Assembly: GCA_964436635.1 (NCBI GenBank)
Contig: CAYTDM010000037.1
Span: 1 to 11,791 of the forward strand
Direction of reading: 5' to 3'
DNA: 11,791 nucleotides
From: DASRQK01 sp964436635
GTDB taxonomy: Bacteria; Bacteroidota; Bacteroidia; Sphingobacteriales; Sphingobacteriaceae
The notes beneath the pieces are model-generated. The model was not told the origin of the DNA, searched no databases, and was given only the letters and a program-made list of their open reading frames with translations. Made by a program: the position numbers and the translations under genes. Below are positions 1-6,841 of this stretch, piece by piece; position 1 is the stretch's first letter, and each line of letters begins with the position of its first letter.

Positions 1-482
1 TTGCTTCTGCGTTCATAGCGATTATAATAAGGATCATCGGTGTTGGTTTCTTCATCTCCTTGCATGCTACCTGTCCAGTTCACACCGTCTTGATTCATGG
101 AAGAATTCTTGTCTTTCCAATCAAGTTTTTCAATAATGCGTTTTTTCTTTCTATTATCCATGAGTAACCAAATACCAAGGAGGATAATGGCAGATGGAAA
201 AGCTAATTTCCATACATTAAAATATACGAATTTTTGTAGGAGAAACAAACTCCCCATTCCGATTAATATGAATGATGAAGGGTTTCTAAATCCAGATGAT
301 CCCCCGATGGCGATTCCGATGATGATCATAATGACCTGCCAGGAACGAATCCACGAAGGGATTAAGTAGCTGATGTTTAATTGACCAGCGAGTAAAAGCA
401 AACCAACGGCTATGATGATGATGCCCGCCCATACGCGGCCAGAGCCTGGATTTGTTGTGTTATTTTTATTATCTATATTCAT
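1..482 (-). CDS. LiaF/DUF5668-like membrane protein, 3' end cut by window edge
   Basis: Reading the minus strand from the ATG at 482 gives 160 codons with no stop before the left edge, so the C-terminus is missing. After a polar Asn-rich N-terminus (MNIDNKNNTT) there are about four hydrophobic segments near residues 18-33, 49-62, 70-83 and 93-108, then a basic stretch (RKKKR, 111-115) and a charged, Asp/Glu/Asn-rich region. Short helices ending in Gly-rich turns, with Trp-containing loops (PSWIRSW), resemble the LiaI/LiaF-like transmembrane region (DUF5668), which in full proteins precedes a soluble LiaF-type domain. That family is tied to envelope-stress sensing in Firmicutes; its role in Bacteroidota is less clear, so function here is inference. 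It lies 46 nt downstream of another small membrane protein on the same strand and may share its transcript. Confidence 0.7.
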   Translation of the reverse strand, partial: MNIDNKNNTTNPGSGRVWAGIIIIAVGLLLLAGQLNISYLIPSWIRSWQVIMIIIGIAIGGSSGFRNPSSFILIGMGSLFLLQKFVYFNVWKLAFPSAIILLGIWLLMDNRKKKRIIEKLDWKDKNSSMNQDGVNWTGSMQGDEETNTDDPYYNRYERRS

Positions 483-528
483 GTTAACTATATGCTTTGT
501 GGTGTGCAAAATGGAACCTTATAATTAT

Positions 529-891
529 TTATTTGTTCATTTTGTTCTGGGTATACGATACCCGAACATTAGAGTAATGTAGAGTGGGTTTTGTTACGAA
601 TAACTTTAAAATTCCTATTAAAATAAATATTAATGGAAATATGAACCAAGTATGTTCGACAGGCAACTTAATAAAGAAAGCGAAGAGTAAACCCAAACAC
701 GTTAATACATAAGAGATTGGATGGGTGAATCGTGTGATGAATCCAATGAGTATACCTAAAAGTGCTAATTGTACTGGCCAGGTTGATAATAATTCTTCTA
801 CTGATATCACGAACCATGCAGTTGAAAATAATGAAATTCCAACTATTATAAATAGGTAGGAGTGGGCGGTATTGTTTAATATTCTTTTCAT
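529..891 (-). CDS. Small four-helix membrane protein of unknown function
   Basis: This 120-residue protein is almost entirely hydrophobic, with predicted helices near residues 13-30, 38-55, 59-76 and 80-99 and a short polar tail ending in Lys/Asn. There is no signal peptide cleavage site, catalytic motif or Cys pair. The WPVQLALLGILIGF and HTWFIFPLIFILIGI segments resemble the Trp-Pro-hydrophobic-Gly pattern of DUF5668-type regions, so it may be a divergent relative of the LiaF-like protein encoded just downstream, but I do not recognise a definite family. The gene pair probably forms one minus-strand unit reading away from the PUR-family gene. Coding is supported by length, consistent hydrophobic periodicity and placement; no molecular role can be stated. 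Confidence 0.6.
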   Translation of the reverse strand: MKRILNNTAHSYLFIIVGISLFSTAWFVISVEELLSTWPVQLALLGILIGFITRFTHPISYVLTCLGLLFAFFIKLPVEHTWFIFPLIFILIGILKLFVTKPTLHYSNVRVSYTQNKMNK

Positions 892-1039
892 CGTGCCGTC
901 TTTTAGTTTATGATTAATTTTCTGCTAAACTAAATCTATAATAAGCAAGATGAAATGTATTTTAGGTCACACCAGAGGATTAAGTAGGTGAGTGGCTTGT
1001 TTTGGTCGGTAAAAATGTATTTATCAATTTACTAAAACA

Positions 1040-1072
1040 TTTGTTTTTATCAACTTATTTACTTTATATTTA
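1040..1072 (+). promoter_or_regulatory. Candidate Bacteroidota-type promoter for the PUR/DUF3276 gene
   Basis: TTTG at 1040-1043 and TATATTTA at 1065-1072 are separated by 21 nt, matching the Bacteroidota -33 TTTG / -7 TAnnTTTG arrangement except for the last base. A start of transcription near 1079 would put the ATG at 1072 outside the transcript and favour the ATG at 1102. The region is AT-rich, so a chance match is possible. Confidence 0.4.
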
Positions 1073-1101
1073 TGCCCAAACTTAAATATAAAAAGAAAGT
1101 A

Positions 1102-1428
1102 ATGGGAGATTTCGACAACAAAGAACGTGAAGAGGTTTATTCAAAAAAGGTAAGGGCAGGTAAGCGAACCTATTTTTTTGACGTTAAAGCAACCCGATCG
1201 AATGATTATTATGTAACCATCACAGAGAGTAAGAAGCGTTTTGAAGATGGTGCTTTTATTAAACATAAAATATTTTTATATAAAGAAGATTTCGAAAAAT
1301 TTGCTGAAGGACTTTCTGAAGTAGTCGATTACATCAAATCGAATCAGGAAGTGGTAGAGAAAAGATACGATCCAAATGCAGAGAATGGATTTGGTTCATC
1401 GGATGAAAAAGACGATTTTTCTTTCTAA
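1102..1428 (+). CDS. PUR-alpha-like DUF3276 family protein
   Basis: A 108-residue protein with the hallmark DUF3276/PUR-family block: an acidic start MGDFDNKERE, then YSKKVRAGKRTYFFDVKATR, then YVTITESKKRF and HKIFLYKEDFEKFAEGL. The PUR fold is a single-stranded nucleic-acid-binding beta-beta-beta-beta-alpha module; bacterial members are mainly in Bacteroidota and spirochaetes, where a Borrelia member binds DNA and RNA. Here that binding is inferred from family membership. The basic strand residues and the C-terminal helix (about 80-95) are visible, followed by an acidic, Ser/Asp-rich tail (SSDEKDDFSF). An in-frame ATG at 1072 would add ten Lys-rich residues (MPKLKYKKKV); I prefer 1102 because family members usually begin at MGD and because the candidate -7 box overlaps the upstream ATG. 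It is a single-gene unit converging on the hydrolase gene. Confidence 0.88.
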   Translation: MGDFDNKEREEVYSKKVRAGKRTYFFDVKATRSNDYYVTITESKKRFEDGAFIKHKIFLYKEDFEKFAEGLSEVVDYIKSNQEVVEKRYDPNAENGFGSSDEKDDFSF

Positions 1429-1443
1429 CTAAAAAACGTTTAA

Positions 1444-1465
1444 ATAACGGCTATTCGCTCGTTAT
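1444..1465. terminator. Weak hairpin between convergent genes, possible terminator
   Basis: ATAACG (1444-1449) pairs with CGTTAT (1460-1465) across a ten-base loop in the 63-bp gap between the PUR gene and the convergent hydrolase gene. Position fits a shared terminator, but the stem is short and neither side has a real T-run, so this is weak support. Confidence 0.2.
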
Positions 1466-1491
1466 CCTAAATAAAAGGAAATGTACATGCC

Positions 1492-2349
1492 TTATGGTGT
1501 TATCGCCTGAAGGAAGGTGTGCATTTCCTTATTAAACCTTTCGCTGTCTTCCAAACTCGGGAGATGTCCACATTTTTCTAGTTCTACAAATCGTGCGTTT
1601 GGCAACTTTTCTAAGAGGTCAAGTCCTTGTTGTTTTGGTGTGAGTTCATCTTCTTTGCCCCAAATTAACAATACTGGAATTTTGATGTTCTTTAGATGAT
1701 AAGTGGTGTCTGTTCGAGAAGCCAGTGCGAGCAAGGTTGCGCATATGGTGCGCACATTGTTTCTGCGAATGCTATCTTTAATGAGTTCAACTTCTTCTTT
1801 TTTATGATCTAAACTGTGCTTTGAGAATACTTTAGGGGTGAAAATTAATGAAAATGAGCGGGTGCCGCTTTTTAAAACGGTTTTAATCGTTTCAAAACGT
1901 TTCAATTTTCCTTCATCAGAATCGCTGATCGAATTGGTGTCGGATAAAATCAGGCCTGAAAACTTATCTGGAACGATCTCATGAGCTCTTAAAGCGATGT
2001 ACCCACCCATAGAAACGCCGCATATAACGGCCTTTTCTATTTTTAATTTCCGCATAAACTCAATGACATCGTGTGCAAATAAATCCACACTAAAGAATCC
2101 ATGCCCCATGGTGCTTTGTCCGTGTCCTCGTACATCCAGTGCGATTCCTGTCATTCCAGGAGGCAAGGCTTTCAGTTGAGCCATCCACATTTTTTTATTA
2201 AAAGGGAATCCGTGCAGGAATAAAACAGTTAGAGGAGGAGCGTTCTTGCTTGGTTGCGCGCTTTCACCTTCTTTAATTAGGTATGATATCCCGATATCAC
2301 CCACTGTAATTCTACGTTGTTGAATGTCCTTTTTAAATTTTATCCCCAT
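1492..2349 (-). CDS. Alpha/beta-fold hydrolase
   Basis: A 285-residue alpha/beta hydrolase with the complete catalytic set. The oxyanion-hole region HGFPFNKKMW is at about 46-55, the nucleophile elbow GVSMGG at 111-116 (Ser113), the acid in GKEDELTP (Asp234) and the histidine in CGHLPSLED (His262). The DVRGHGQS motif (72-79) is typical of the branch that includes 3-oxoadipate enol-lactonase, haloperoxidase-like and BioH-like esterases. A cap region lies at roughly 140-215. No signal peptide is visible, so it should be cytoplasmic. Substrate cannot be read from the sequence: no ring-degradation, biotin or haloalkane genes lie nearby. It stands alone on the minus strand between the PUR gene and the tRNA. 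The ATG start gives a normal length for the family. Confidence 0.88.
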   Translation of the reverse strand: MGIKFKKDIQQRRITVGDIGISYLIKEGESAQPSKNAPPLTVLFLHGFPFNKKMWMAQLKALPPGMTGIALDVRGHGQSTMGHGFFSVDLFAHDVIEFMRKLKIEKAVICGVSMGGYIALRAHEIVPDKFSGLILSDTNSISDSDEGKLKRFETIKTVLKSGTRSFSLIFTPKVFSKHSLDHKKEEVELIKDSIRRNNVRTICATLLALASRTDTTYHLKNIKIPVLLIWGKEDELTPKQQGLDLLEKLPNARFVELEKCGHLPSLEDSERFNKEMHTFLQAITP

Positions 2350-2384
2350 GGTACTAAGGTAGTAATAATATTTTTCAAAATATA

Positions 2385-2416
2385 TTTTTAAAATTTCGAT
2401 TAGGTTTCTATCTTTG
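2385..2416 (+). promoter_or_regulatory. Promoter of the tRNA-Arg gene
   Basis: TATCTTTG at 2409-2416 is a perfect TAnnTTTG -7 box. TTTT at 2385-2388, 20 nt upstream, is a near match to the -33 element. Transcription would start around 2422-2424, leaving a leader of about 13 nt before the mature tRNA 5' end. Confidence 0.6.
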
Positions 2417-2435
2417 CAATCTCGTTAAGGGAAAC

Positions 2436-2509
2436 GCATCTGTAGCTTAACTGGATAGAGCACCTGACTACGGATCAGGAGGTTTGGGGTTCGAATCCCT
2501 ACAGATGCA
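2436..2509 (+). tRNA. tRNA-Arg (anticodon ACG)
   Basis: The 74-nt sequence folds as a full cloverleaf. The acceptor stem GCATCTG pairs with CAGATGC (2502-2508) and the discriminator is A2509. The D arm contains AGCTTAACTGGATAGAGC. The anticodon stem CCTGA/TCAGG (2463-2467 with 2475-2479) encloses loop CTACGGA, with anticodon ACG at 2470-2472, which reads CGN arginine codons after A34-to-inosine editing. The T arm is TGGGG-TTCGAAT-CCCTA. The 3' CCA is not encoded, because the next bases are CGA, so it must be added after transcription. The gene is single, with its own promoter and terminator. Confidence 0.97.
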
Positions 2510-2519
2510 CGAAATTCAG

Positions 2520-2562
2520 AAAGCCTAATCGTCAAGTACTGAAGATTAGGCTTTATTTTCTT
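2520..2562 (+). terminator. Intrinsic terminator after tRNA-Arg
   Basis: An 11-bp perfect stem (2520-2530 with 2544-2554, core AGCCTAATC/GATTAGGCT) with a 13-nt loop is followed by a T-rich tract (TTATTTTCTT). It ends the tRNA transcript just before adk. Confidence 0.85.
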
Positions 2563-2580
2563 ATTGACAATCTTACATTT

Positions 2581-3159
2581 ATGCTAAACCTTGTTTTATT
2601 TGGCCCACCAGGTGCAGGAAAAGGCACACAATCCCAAATGTTGATAGACAAGTACCAATTGGTGCATATTTCTACTGGTGATATTTTTAGGGCGCACATT
2701 AAGGATCAAACCGCACTTGGAAAACAAGTTAGTCAACTGATTGCAGACGGTGAGTTAGTTCCAGATTCCATAACTATTTCCATGTTGGAGGAAGAAATCG
2801 ATCAGCATCCGAATGCAAATGGATTTATTTTTGATGGATTTCCAAGAACAGTGGCGCAAGCAGCTGCCTTAGATGCGTTTTTAAAAGGTAAAGGTCAAGA
2901 AATTACAGGGGTGATCGCGTTAGATGTGACGGAAGCTGAGTTAACGGAACGCATTGCGAAGCGCAAAGCAGTTAGCAACCGGGCAGACGATGATTTAGAG
3001 AAGTTAAAGAAAAGAATTGAAGAATATTTCAATAAAACTATTCATGTTTTACCTTACTACGAAAAGCAAGGCAAAGCACAACGCGTAGACGGAATTGGAG
3101 AGATCAATGCGATCTTTGGGAAGCTTTGCGCGATCGTAGATGGATACAAAGGAGTGTAA
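2581..3159 (+). CDS. adk: Adenylate kinase
   Basis: Catalyses AMP + ATP to 2 ADP in the cytoplasm, keeping the adenylate pools in balance. The 192-residue product has the P-loop GPPGAGKGT (8-16), the AMP-binding STGDIFR (31-37) and DGFPRT (85-90), and the Arg-rich LID region around ERIAKRKAVSNRADDD (123-138). The LID is the short type without a zinc-binding Cys insert, which explains the length below the ~214 residues of E. coli Adk. The ATG at 2581 is fixed because the P-loop starts only seven residues in. No SD is visible before it, as is usual in this phylum. The upstream TACATTTA overlaps the start codon and is not a convincing promoter. obgE follows after 3 nt, so the two are surely co-transcribed. 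Confidence 0.97.
   Translation: MLNLVLFGPPGAGKGTQSQMLIDKYQLVHISTGDIFRAHIKDQTALGKQVSQLIADGELVPDSITISMLEEEIDQHPNANGFIFDGFPRTVAQAAALDAFLKGKGQEITGVIALDVTEAELTERIAKRKAVSNRADDDLEKLKKRIEEYFNKTIHVLPYYEKQGKAQRVDGIGEINAIFGKLCAIVDGYKGV
3148..3154 (+). promoter_or_regulatory. Strong Shine-Dalgarno for obgE, inside the adk 3' end
   Basis: AAAGGAG lies within the last codons of adk, 8 nt before the TTG start of obgE. It is the clearest SD in the window and supports the non-ATG start. Its position suggests translation of the two genes is coupled. Confidence 0.7.
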
Positions 3160-3162
3160 TCA

Positions 3163-4305
3163 TTGGCACAAGGATCAAATTTTGTTGATTACGTAAAAGT
3201 CTGTTGCCGTTCTGGCAAGGGAGGCGCGGGTTCTGCGCATTTACATCGAGATAAACATACGGCTAAAGGCGGTCCTGATGGGGGCGATGGAGGTCGTGGT
3301 GGACACATCATTTTGAAAGGGAACGCTCAACTCTGGACCCTTTTACACCTAAAATACAGAAAACACATTATTGCTGAAAGTGGTCAACCTGGAGGAAGTG
3401 CCTTGAAAACGGGTGCATTCGGAAAGGATGAAGTACTGGAAGTGCCGCTTGGTACGGTGGCAAAGGATGCTGAAACAGGCGAAATCTTGTTTGAAATAAC
3501 CGAAGATGGGGAAGAGCGGATTCTTACTGCAGGTGGACGTGGAGGTTTAGGAAATTGGCATTTTAAAAGTTCGACTCGTCAAACTCCTCGCTATTCACAG
3601 CCAGGCGAAGACGGAAAAGAGGAATGGCGTATTTTAGAGCTTAAAATCTTAGCGGATGTGGGATTAGTAGGTTTCCCAAATGCGGGTAAATCGACTTTAT
3701 TGTCCGTGGTTTCGGCGGCAAAGCCTGAAATCGCAGATTATCCTTTTACGACTTTGGTCCCAAATTTAGGCATCGTTCAATATCGGGATAATCGTTCATT
3801 CGTAATGGCCGATATTCCGGGTATTATCGAAGGTGCATCGGAAGGAAAAGGTTTAGGACATCGGTTCTTAAGACATATTGAACGAAATTCGGTTTTGTTA
3901 TTCATGATTCCTGCAGATACTTCTCGTACGATTCAGGAGGAATATTCTATTTTATTAAAGGAATTATCTGCGTTTAATCCAGAGTTAATGGATAAGCCAA
4001 GGATTTTAGCTATTACGAAGTCCGACATGCTCGATGATGAATTGGAAGCAGAGATGAAGGAAATGTTGCCAGCGGATCTACCGGCTGTATTTATTTCTTC
4101 GGTGGCGGGCAAAAACTTAATGGCCTTAAAGGACATGATCTGGAAAGCGATCGTGGATCAGAAGCCAAGTCCAACAGTTGTTGCAACGCCTCAAATGGAT
4201 GCCGTGAAACAAGACGATGATTTGGCACAAGATGACGCAGCACAAGATAACGCAGCGCCGCAAGACGATGATTTGGCACAAAACGATACAGACCTCGAGG
4301 ATTAA
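3163..4305 (+). CDS. obgE: GTPase Obg (ObgE/CgtA), TTG start
   Basis: Essential Obg-family GTPase that acts in large ribosomal subunit maturation and growth control. The 380-residue product has the Gly-rich Obg fold at about 7-162 (CRSGKGGAGS, KGGPDGGDGGRGG, GGRGGLGNWHFKS). The G domain follows: G1 GFPNAGKST (170-178), switch-I TT (196-197), G3 DIPG (217-220), G4 TKSD (285-288) and G5 SSVAGK (312-317). After about residue 335 there is no OCT domain, only a low-complexity acidic Gln/Asp/Ala tail with QDDDLAQ twice. The start is TTG at 3163, backed by the SD in adk and by the expected N-terminus NFVDYVKV; the next in-frame ATG lies inside the G domain. A bidirectional terminator lies about 17 bp beyond the stop. 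Confidence 0.96.
   Translation: MAQGSNFVDYVKVCCRSGKGGAGSAHLHRDKHTAKGGPDGGDGGRGGHIILKGNAQLWTLLHLKYRKHIIAESGQPGGSALKTGAFGKDEVLEVPLGTVAKDAETGEILFEITEDGEERILTAGGRGGLGNWHFKSSTRQTPRYSQPGEDGKEEWRILELKILADVGLVGFPNAGKSTLLSVVSAAKPEIADYPFTTLVPNLGIVQYRDNRSFVMADIPGIIEGASEGKGLGHRFLRHIERNSVLLFMIPADTSRTIQEEYSILLKELSAFNPELMDKPRILAITKSDMLDDELEAEMKEMLPADLPAVFISSVAGKNLMALKDMIWKAIVDQKPSPTVVATPQMDAVKQDDDLAQDDAAQDNAAPQDDDLAQNDTDLED
4210..4281 (+). repeat. In-frame 21-bp direct repeat in the obgE acidic tail
   Basis: A perfect 21-bp sequence occurs at 4210-4230 and again at 4261-4281, a period of 51 bp or 17 codons. Both copies encode QDDDLAQ. The segment between them (DDAAQDNAAP) is itself a looser repeat of DDA/DNA-type units, so the tail appears to have grown by small in-frame duplications. 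Confidence 0.85.
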
Positions 4306-4321
4306 GATAAGGGAAGAAATA

Positions 4322-4359
4322 AAAAAAACCGAAGTAAACACATTTACTTCGGTTTTTTT
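4322..4359. terminator. Bidirectional intrinsic terminator between obgE and the S10 peptidase gene
   Basis: CCGAAGTAAA (4329-4338) pairs perfectly with TTTACTTCGG (4343-4352) over a CACA loop, flanked by seven As on the left and seven Ts on the right. It therefore has a U-run in both directions and can stop both convergent transcripts. Confidence 0.93.
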
Positions 4360-4373
4360 ATGGGTTAAAGATA

Positions 4374-5843
4374 TTAGAATTTAGCAGGAACGCCTGGTTC
4401 TGGCATGGACTTTTTAATGAAGATTCGGATGTCTTCATTCGATTTTTGTAAATCTTCTTTTCTTAAGTACATCATGTGGCCACTGCGGTATGCTTCGTAA
4501 TGCATACGATCTTGTAATTTGCCTGATGGATCCATTTGCCACATATTGTATTTGGCACTGAAATAATCACAAGCACCGTCGTAGTAACCAGCTTGAACCA
4601 TTACGTGTAAATATGGGTTAATGGCCATGGCTTGTCTCAAACTTTCGCCTGTACGGTCGTTCGTGCGATCCCATGGATTAGTAGGGCCGAACATCCAGTA
4701 CTGTAAGTCCGTTTTAAAGTTTAATACATTACGCATGTAATGGTTAATCGCAGGAGTGAAAGAGTGCAACCAGGAGGTTAATTCTGCATTGTAATCAGGG
4801 CGTTCTCCAGCGTCTTTTTTGTCGATTCCGCGGTACCTTGAATCCAATCGACCGACGGTGTAACCTTCGTCTCTAAGTAATTCTTTCCAGAATAGGTTCG
4901 TGGTGATGTCTAAGTTATTTTGCAAAATCACTTTCTCATCTAAACCTGAGTAACGCGCGATTTTCTTTGCCAAGGCTTGTTTTTCAGCCGATGTTAGAAG
5001 GCCTCCACGCACTAAAGCTGGAATGTACTCATTGATCGTAAATGCTTCCACTTCTGGTAGCATGTCAGTTAAATCTTTTTGTTGCAAGTCTGTCGGTAAT
5101 TGTTTGTGATACCATGCAGTCGCAGCATAATATGGTAAGCGCAAAGCGACACCTACTGGGCCGTCACGTTTGATACCTAAATCAGTCGGAGATACTAAAA
5201 TGACGCCATTCAAGTACATCCAGTAGTTATTTTGTAATTCGTGTGCTAATCCAGATACACGTGTGGTTCCGTAAGATTCTCCGATTAAGTATTTCGGGCT
5301 CGACCAACGGCTTTGTCTGCTGACAAAATTATTGATCCATTCTGCTAAATATTTGATGTCGGCATTGATTCCAAAAAAGGTGCTTCTGCTAACTTTGTCA
5401 TCAAGAATTCTGGAATAGCCGGTGTTTACTGGATTAATAAAAATAATGTCCGCTACATCCAGAATGGAATAAGGGTTTTTCTTAATGCCGTAAGGTTGAA
5501 CCGGATAACCCTCGTCATCGATGTTGATCAAGGTCGGGCCAGTGTAAGCGATTTGCATCCAAACGGAAGCCGATCCAGGTCCGCCGTTAAAAGAAATGAC
5601 TAAGGGTCTTCTCGATTTGTCAGAAATGCCGTCCCTTTCGTAGAAGGTGTAATCCAAACTGGCGATGGCTTTTCCAGCTGCATCGAACACGGGTTGGGTT
5701 CCTTTGTGTGCGGTGTATTGAATGGTTTGTCCTTTAATAGTCGTGGTGTGTTTGGTGCTAATGACCGAATCCGCAGGTAATTTGGTTTGCCCCACTGCTA
5801 CATAGCAAACCAACGCGATGATAAACGTACCGAAGTATTTCAT
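4374..5843 (-). CDS. Secreted S10-family serine carboxypeptidase-like protein
   Basis: A 489-residue protein of the peptidase S10 (carboxypeptidase Y-like) family. It begins with a signal peptide, MKYFGTFIIALVCYVAVGQ, with likely cleavage near Gln19-Thr20, so it should act in the periplasm or outside. Family motifs are in order: FNGGPGSASVWM (85-96, oxyanion region), GESYGT (188-193, nucleophile Ser190), GYYDGACDY (419-427, likely Asp422) and SGHMMYL (454-460, His455). The triad is thus complete. S10 enzymes remove C-terminal residues from peptides at acid pH; the substrate here is unknown. An upstream in-frame ATG at 5897 would add 18 residues, overlap panB and bury the signal peptide, so I reject it. 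The start used lies 22 nt past the panB stop, which suggests co-transcription with panB although no functional link is evident. Confidence 0.9.
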   Translation of the reverse strand: MKYFGTFIIALVCYVAVGQTKLPADSVISTKHTTTIKGQTIQYTAHKGTQPVFDAAGKAIASLDYTFYERDGISDKSRRPLVISFNGGPGSASVWMQIAYTGPTLINIDDEGYPVQPYGIKKNPYSILDVADIIFINPVNTGYSRILDDKVSRSTFFGINADIKYLAEWINNFVSRQSRWSSPKYLIGESYGTTRVSGLAHELQNNYWMYLNGVILVSPTDLGIKRDGPVGVALRLPYYAATAWYHKQLPTDLQQKDLTDMLPEVEAFTINEYIPALVRGGLLTSAEKQALAKKIARYSGLDEKVILQNNLDITTNLFWKELLRDEGYTVGRLDSRYRGIDKKDAGERPDYNAELTSWLHSFTPAINHYMRNVLNFKTDLQYWMFGPTNPWDRTNDRTGESLRQAMAINPYLHVMVQAGYYDGACDYFSAKYNMWQMDPSGKLQDRMHYEAYRSGHMMYLRKEDLQKSNEDIRIFIKKSMPEPGVPAKF

Positions 5844-5865
5844 GTTATTTATAATTGGTTGATAA

Positions 5866-6719
5866 TTAATATTGTTCGTTTTCATTTGGGAAATCACCCG
5901 ATTTCACGTCTTGAATGTATTGGGTTGACGCCTGATGGATTTCTTCAAATAATTGTAAGTATTGGCGTAGAAATTTAGGTTTGAATCCTTTTGTGAGGCC
6001 CAAAAGATCGTTAATGACCAAGACTTGTCCGTCACAAGCATTGCCAGCTCCTATGCCGATCGTAGGTACTGTTAAGCGTGCAGTCACTTCGCTTGCTAAT
6101 TGAGCGGGTATTTTTTCCAAAACCACCGCAAAGCAGCCCATTTCTTCTAATAATNNNNNNNNNNATGGCTGCTTTCGGCTCCATCGTGGCAATTGTTGTC
6201 GTCAAGCAGTTGTTTGGCTTCTTGTTCTTCTTTGGCACGCAAAGAAAATGAACCCAACTGGTGAATGGACTGTGGTGTAAGGCCTAAATGGCCCATGACC
6301 GGTATGCCGGCATCTACGATTAATTTTACGGTAGGAGCAATGGCTTTTCCACCTTCTACTTTTATGGCGTGTGCTCCGGTTTCTTTTAATACTTTTATAG
6401 CAGCTTTCAGTGCCTGATTTGGGCTTCCTTGATAGGTGCCAAAAGGTAAATCCACGACCACTAACGCTTGTTTGCTGCCTCGAACCACGCTGCTCGCGTG
6501 ATACAGCATTTGATTTAAGGTGATGGGTATAGTGGTGTCAAAACCTGCCATCACATTCGCTGCTGAATCTCCGACTAATAGAATATCAATGCCAGATTCA
6601 TCTAAAACGGTCGCCATGGAATAGTCATAGGCTGTTAGCATGGCAATCTTTTCACCACGCATTTTCATGTCGCGAATGGTTTGCGTGGATTTTCTTTTAA
6701 TTTCTTTGGTTACAGACAT
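5866..6719 (-). CDS. panB: 3-methyl-2-oxobutanoate hydroxymethyltransferase, interrupted by a 10-N assembly gap
   Basis: PanB adds a hydroxymethyl group from methylene-tetrahydrofolate to 2-oxoisovalerate, giving ketopantoate, the first committed step to pantothenate and CoA. The N-terminal part (6719 down to about 6198, 174 residues) shows MLTAYDYSMA, VGDSAANVMAG with metal ligand Asp51, VVDLPFG (Asp90), KVEGG (Glu122) and GHLGLTPQSIHQLGSF. After the Ns another frame resumes with LLEEMGCFAVVLEKIP (catalytic Glu), TIGIGAG and DGQVLVINDLLGL, to the stop at 5866. The two parts total about 269 residues and lack only about two at the junction (expected DDAK-LLEE), so the real gene is probably intact. 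Between them sit 33 nt that do not encode PanB plus ten Ns; the span is not a multiple of three. The S10 peptidase gene follows closely. Confidence 0.88.
6155..6164. other. Assembly gap of ten Ns inside panB
   Basis: Ten unresolved bases. The reading frame differs on the two sides, so the gap length is a placeholder rather than a measured size. Confidence 0.99.
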
Positions 6720-6723
6720 AAGA

Positions 6724-6731
6724 CAAACCTA
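6724..6731 (-). promoter_or_regulatory. Possible -7 box for panB
   Basis: On the minus strand TAGGTTTG matches TAnnTTTG exactly and ends only 4 nt before the panB ATG, which would give an almost leaderless mRNA. No clear -33 TTTG is found at the expected distance, so support is modest. Confidence 0.35.
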
Positions 6732-6841
6732 CTATATTTTTATGAAATTATTTGATTGATATCATTATTTTACGTGACCAAGTTTTTATGGAAATAAAAA
6801 TTTAGGTGTTATTTTTGTGTTAAAATTATTATATTTAAAAA

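Noticed and set aside
97..369. Plus-strand open frame of 90 codons
   Set aside because: It lies antisense to the LiaF-like gene, has no domain pattern, and the minus strand reads a continuous membrane protein with consistent helix spacing.
4091..4341. Minus-strand open frames (62 and 71 codons) under the obgE tail
   Set aside because: They mirror the repeated acidic-tail codons of obgE and run into the bidirectional terminator; they are shadows of low-complexity sequence.
5844..5897. Longer N-terminus for the S10 peptidase
   Set aside because: It would overlap the panB stop and place 18 polar residues before a clear signal peptide beginning MKYFGTF.
6032..6238. Programmed frameshift or pseudogene in panB
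   Set aside because: The frame change coincides with a ten-N placeholder whose length is not known, and nearly all of PanB is present on the two sides, so an assembly fault is the simpler reading.
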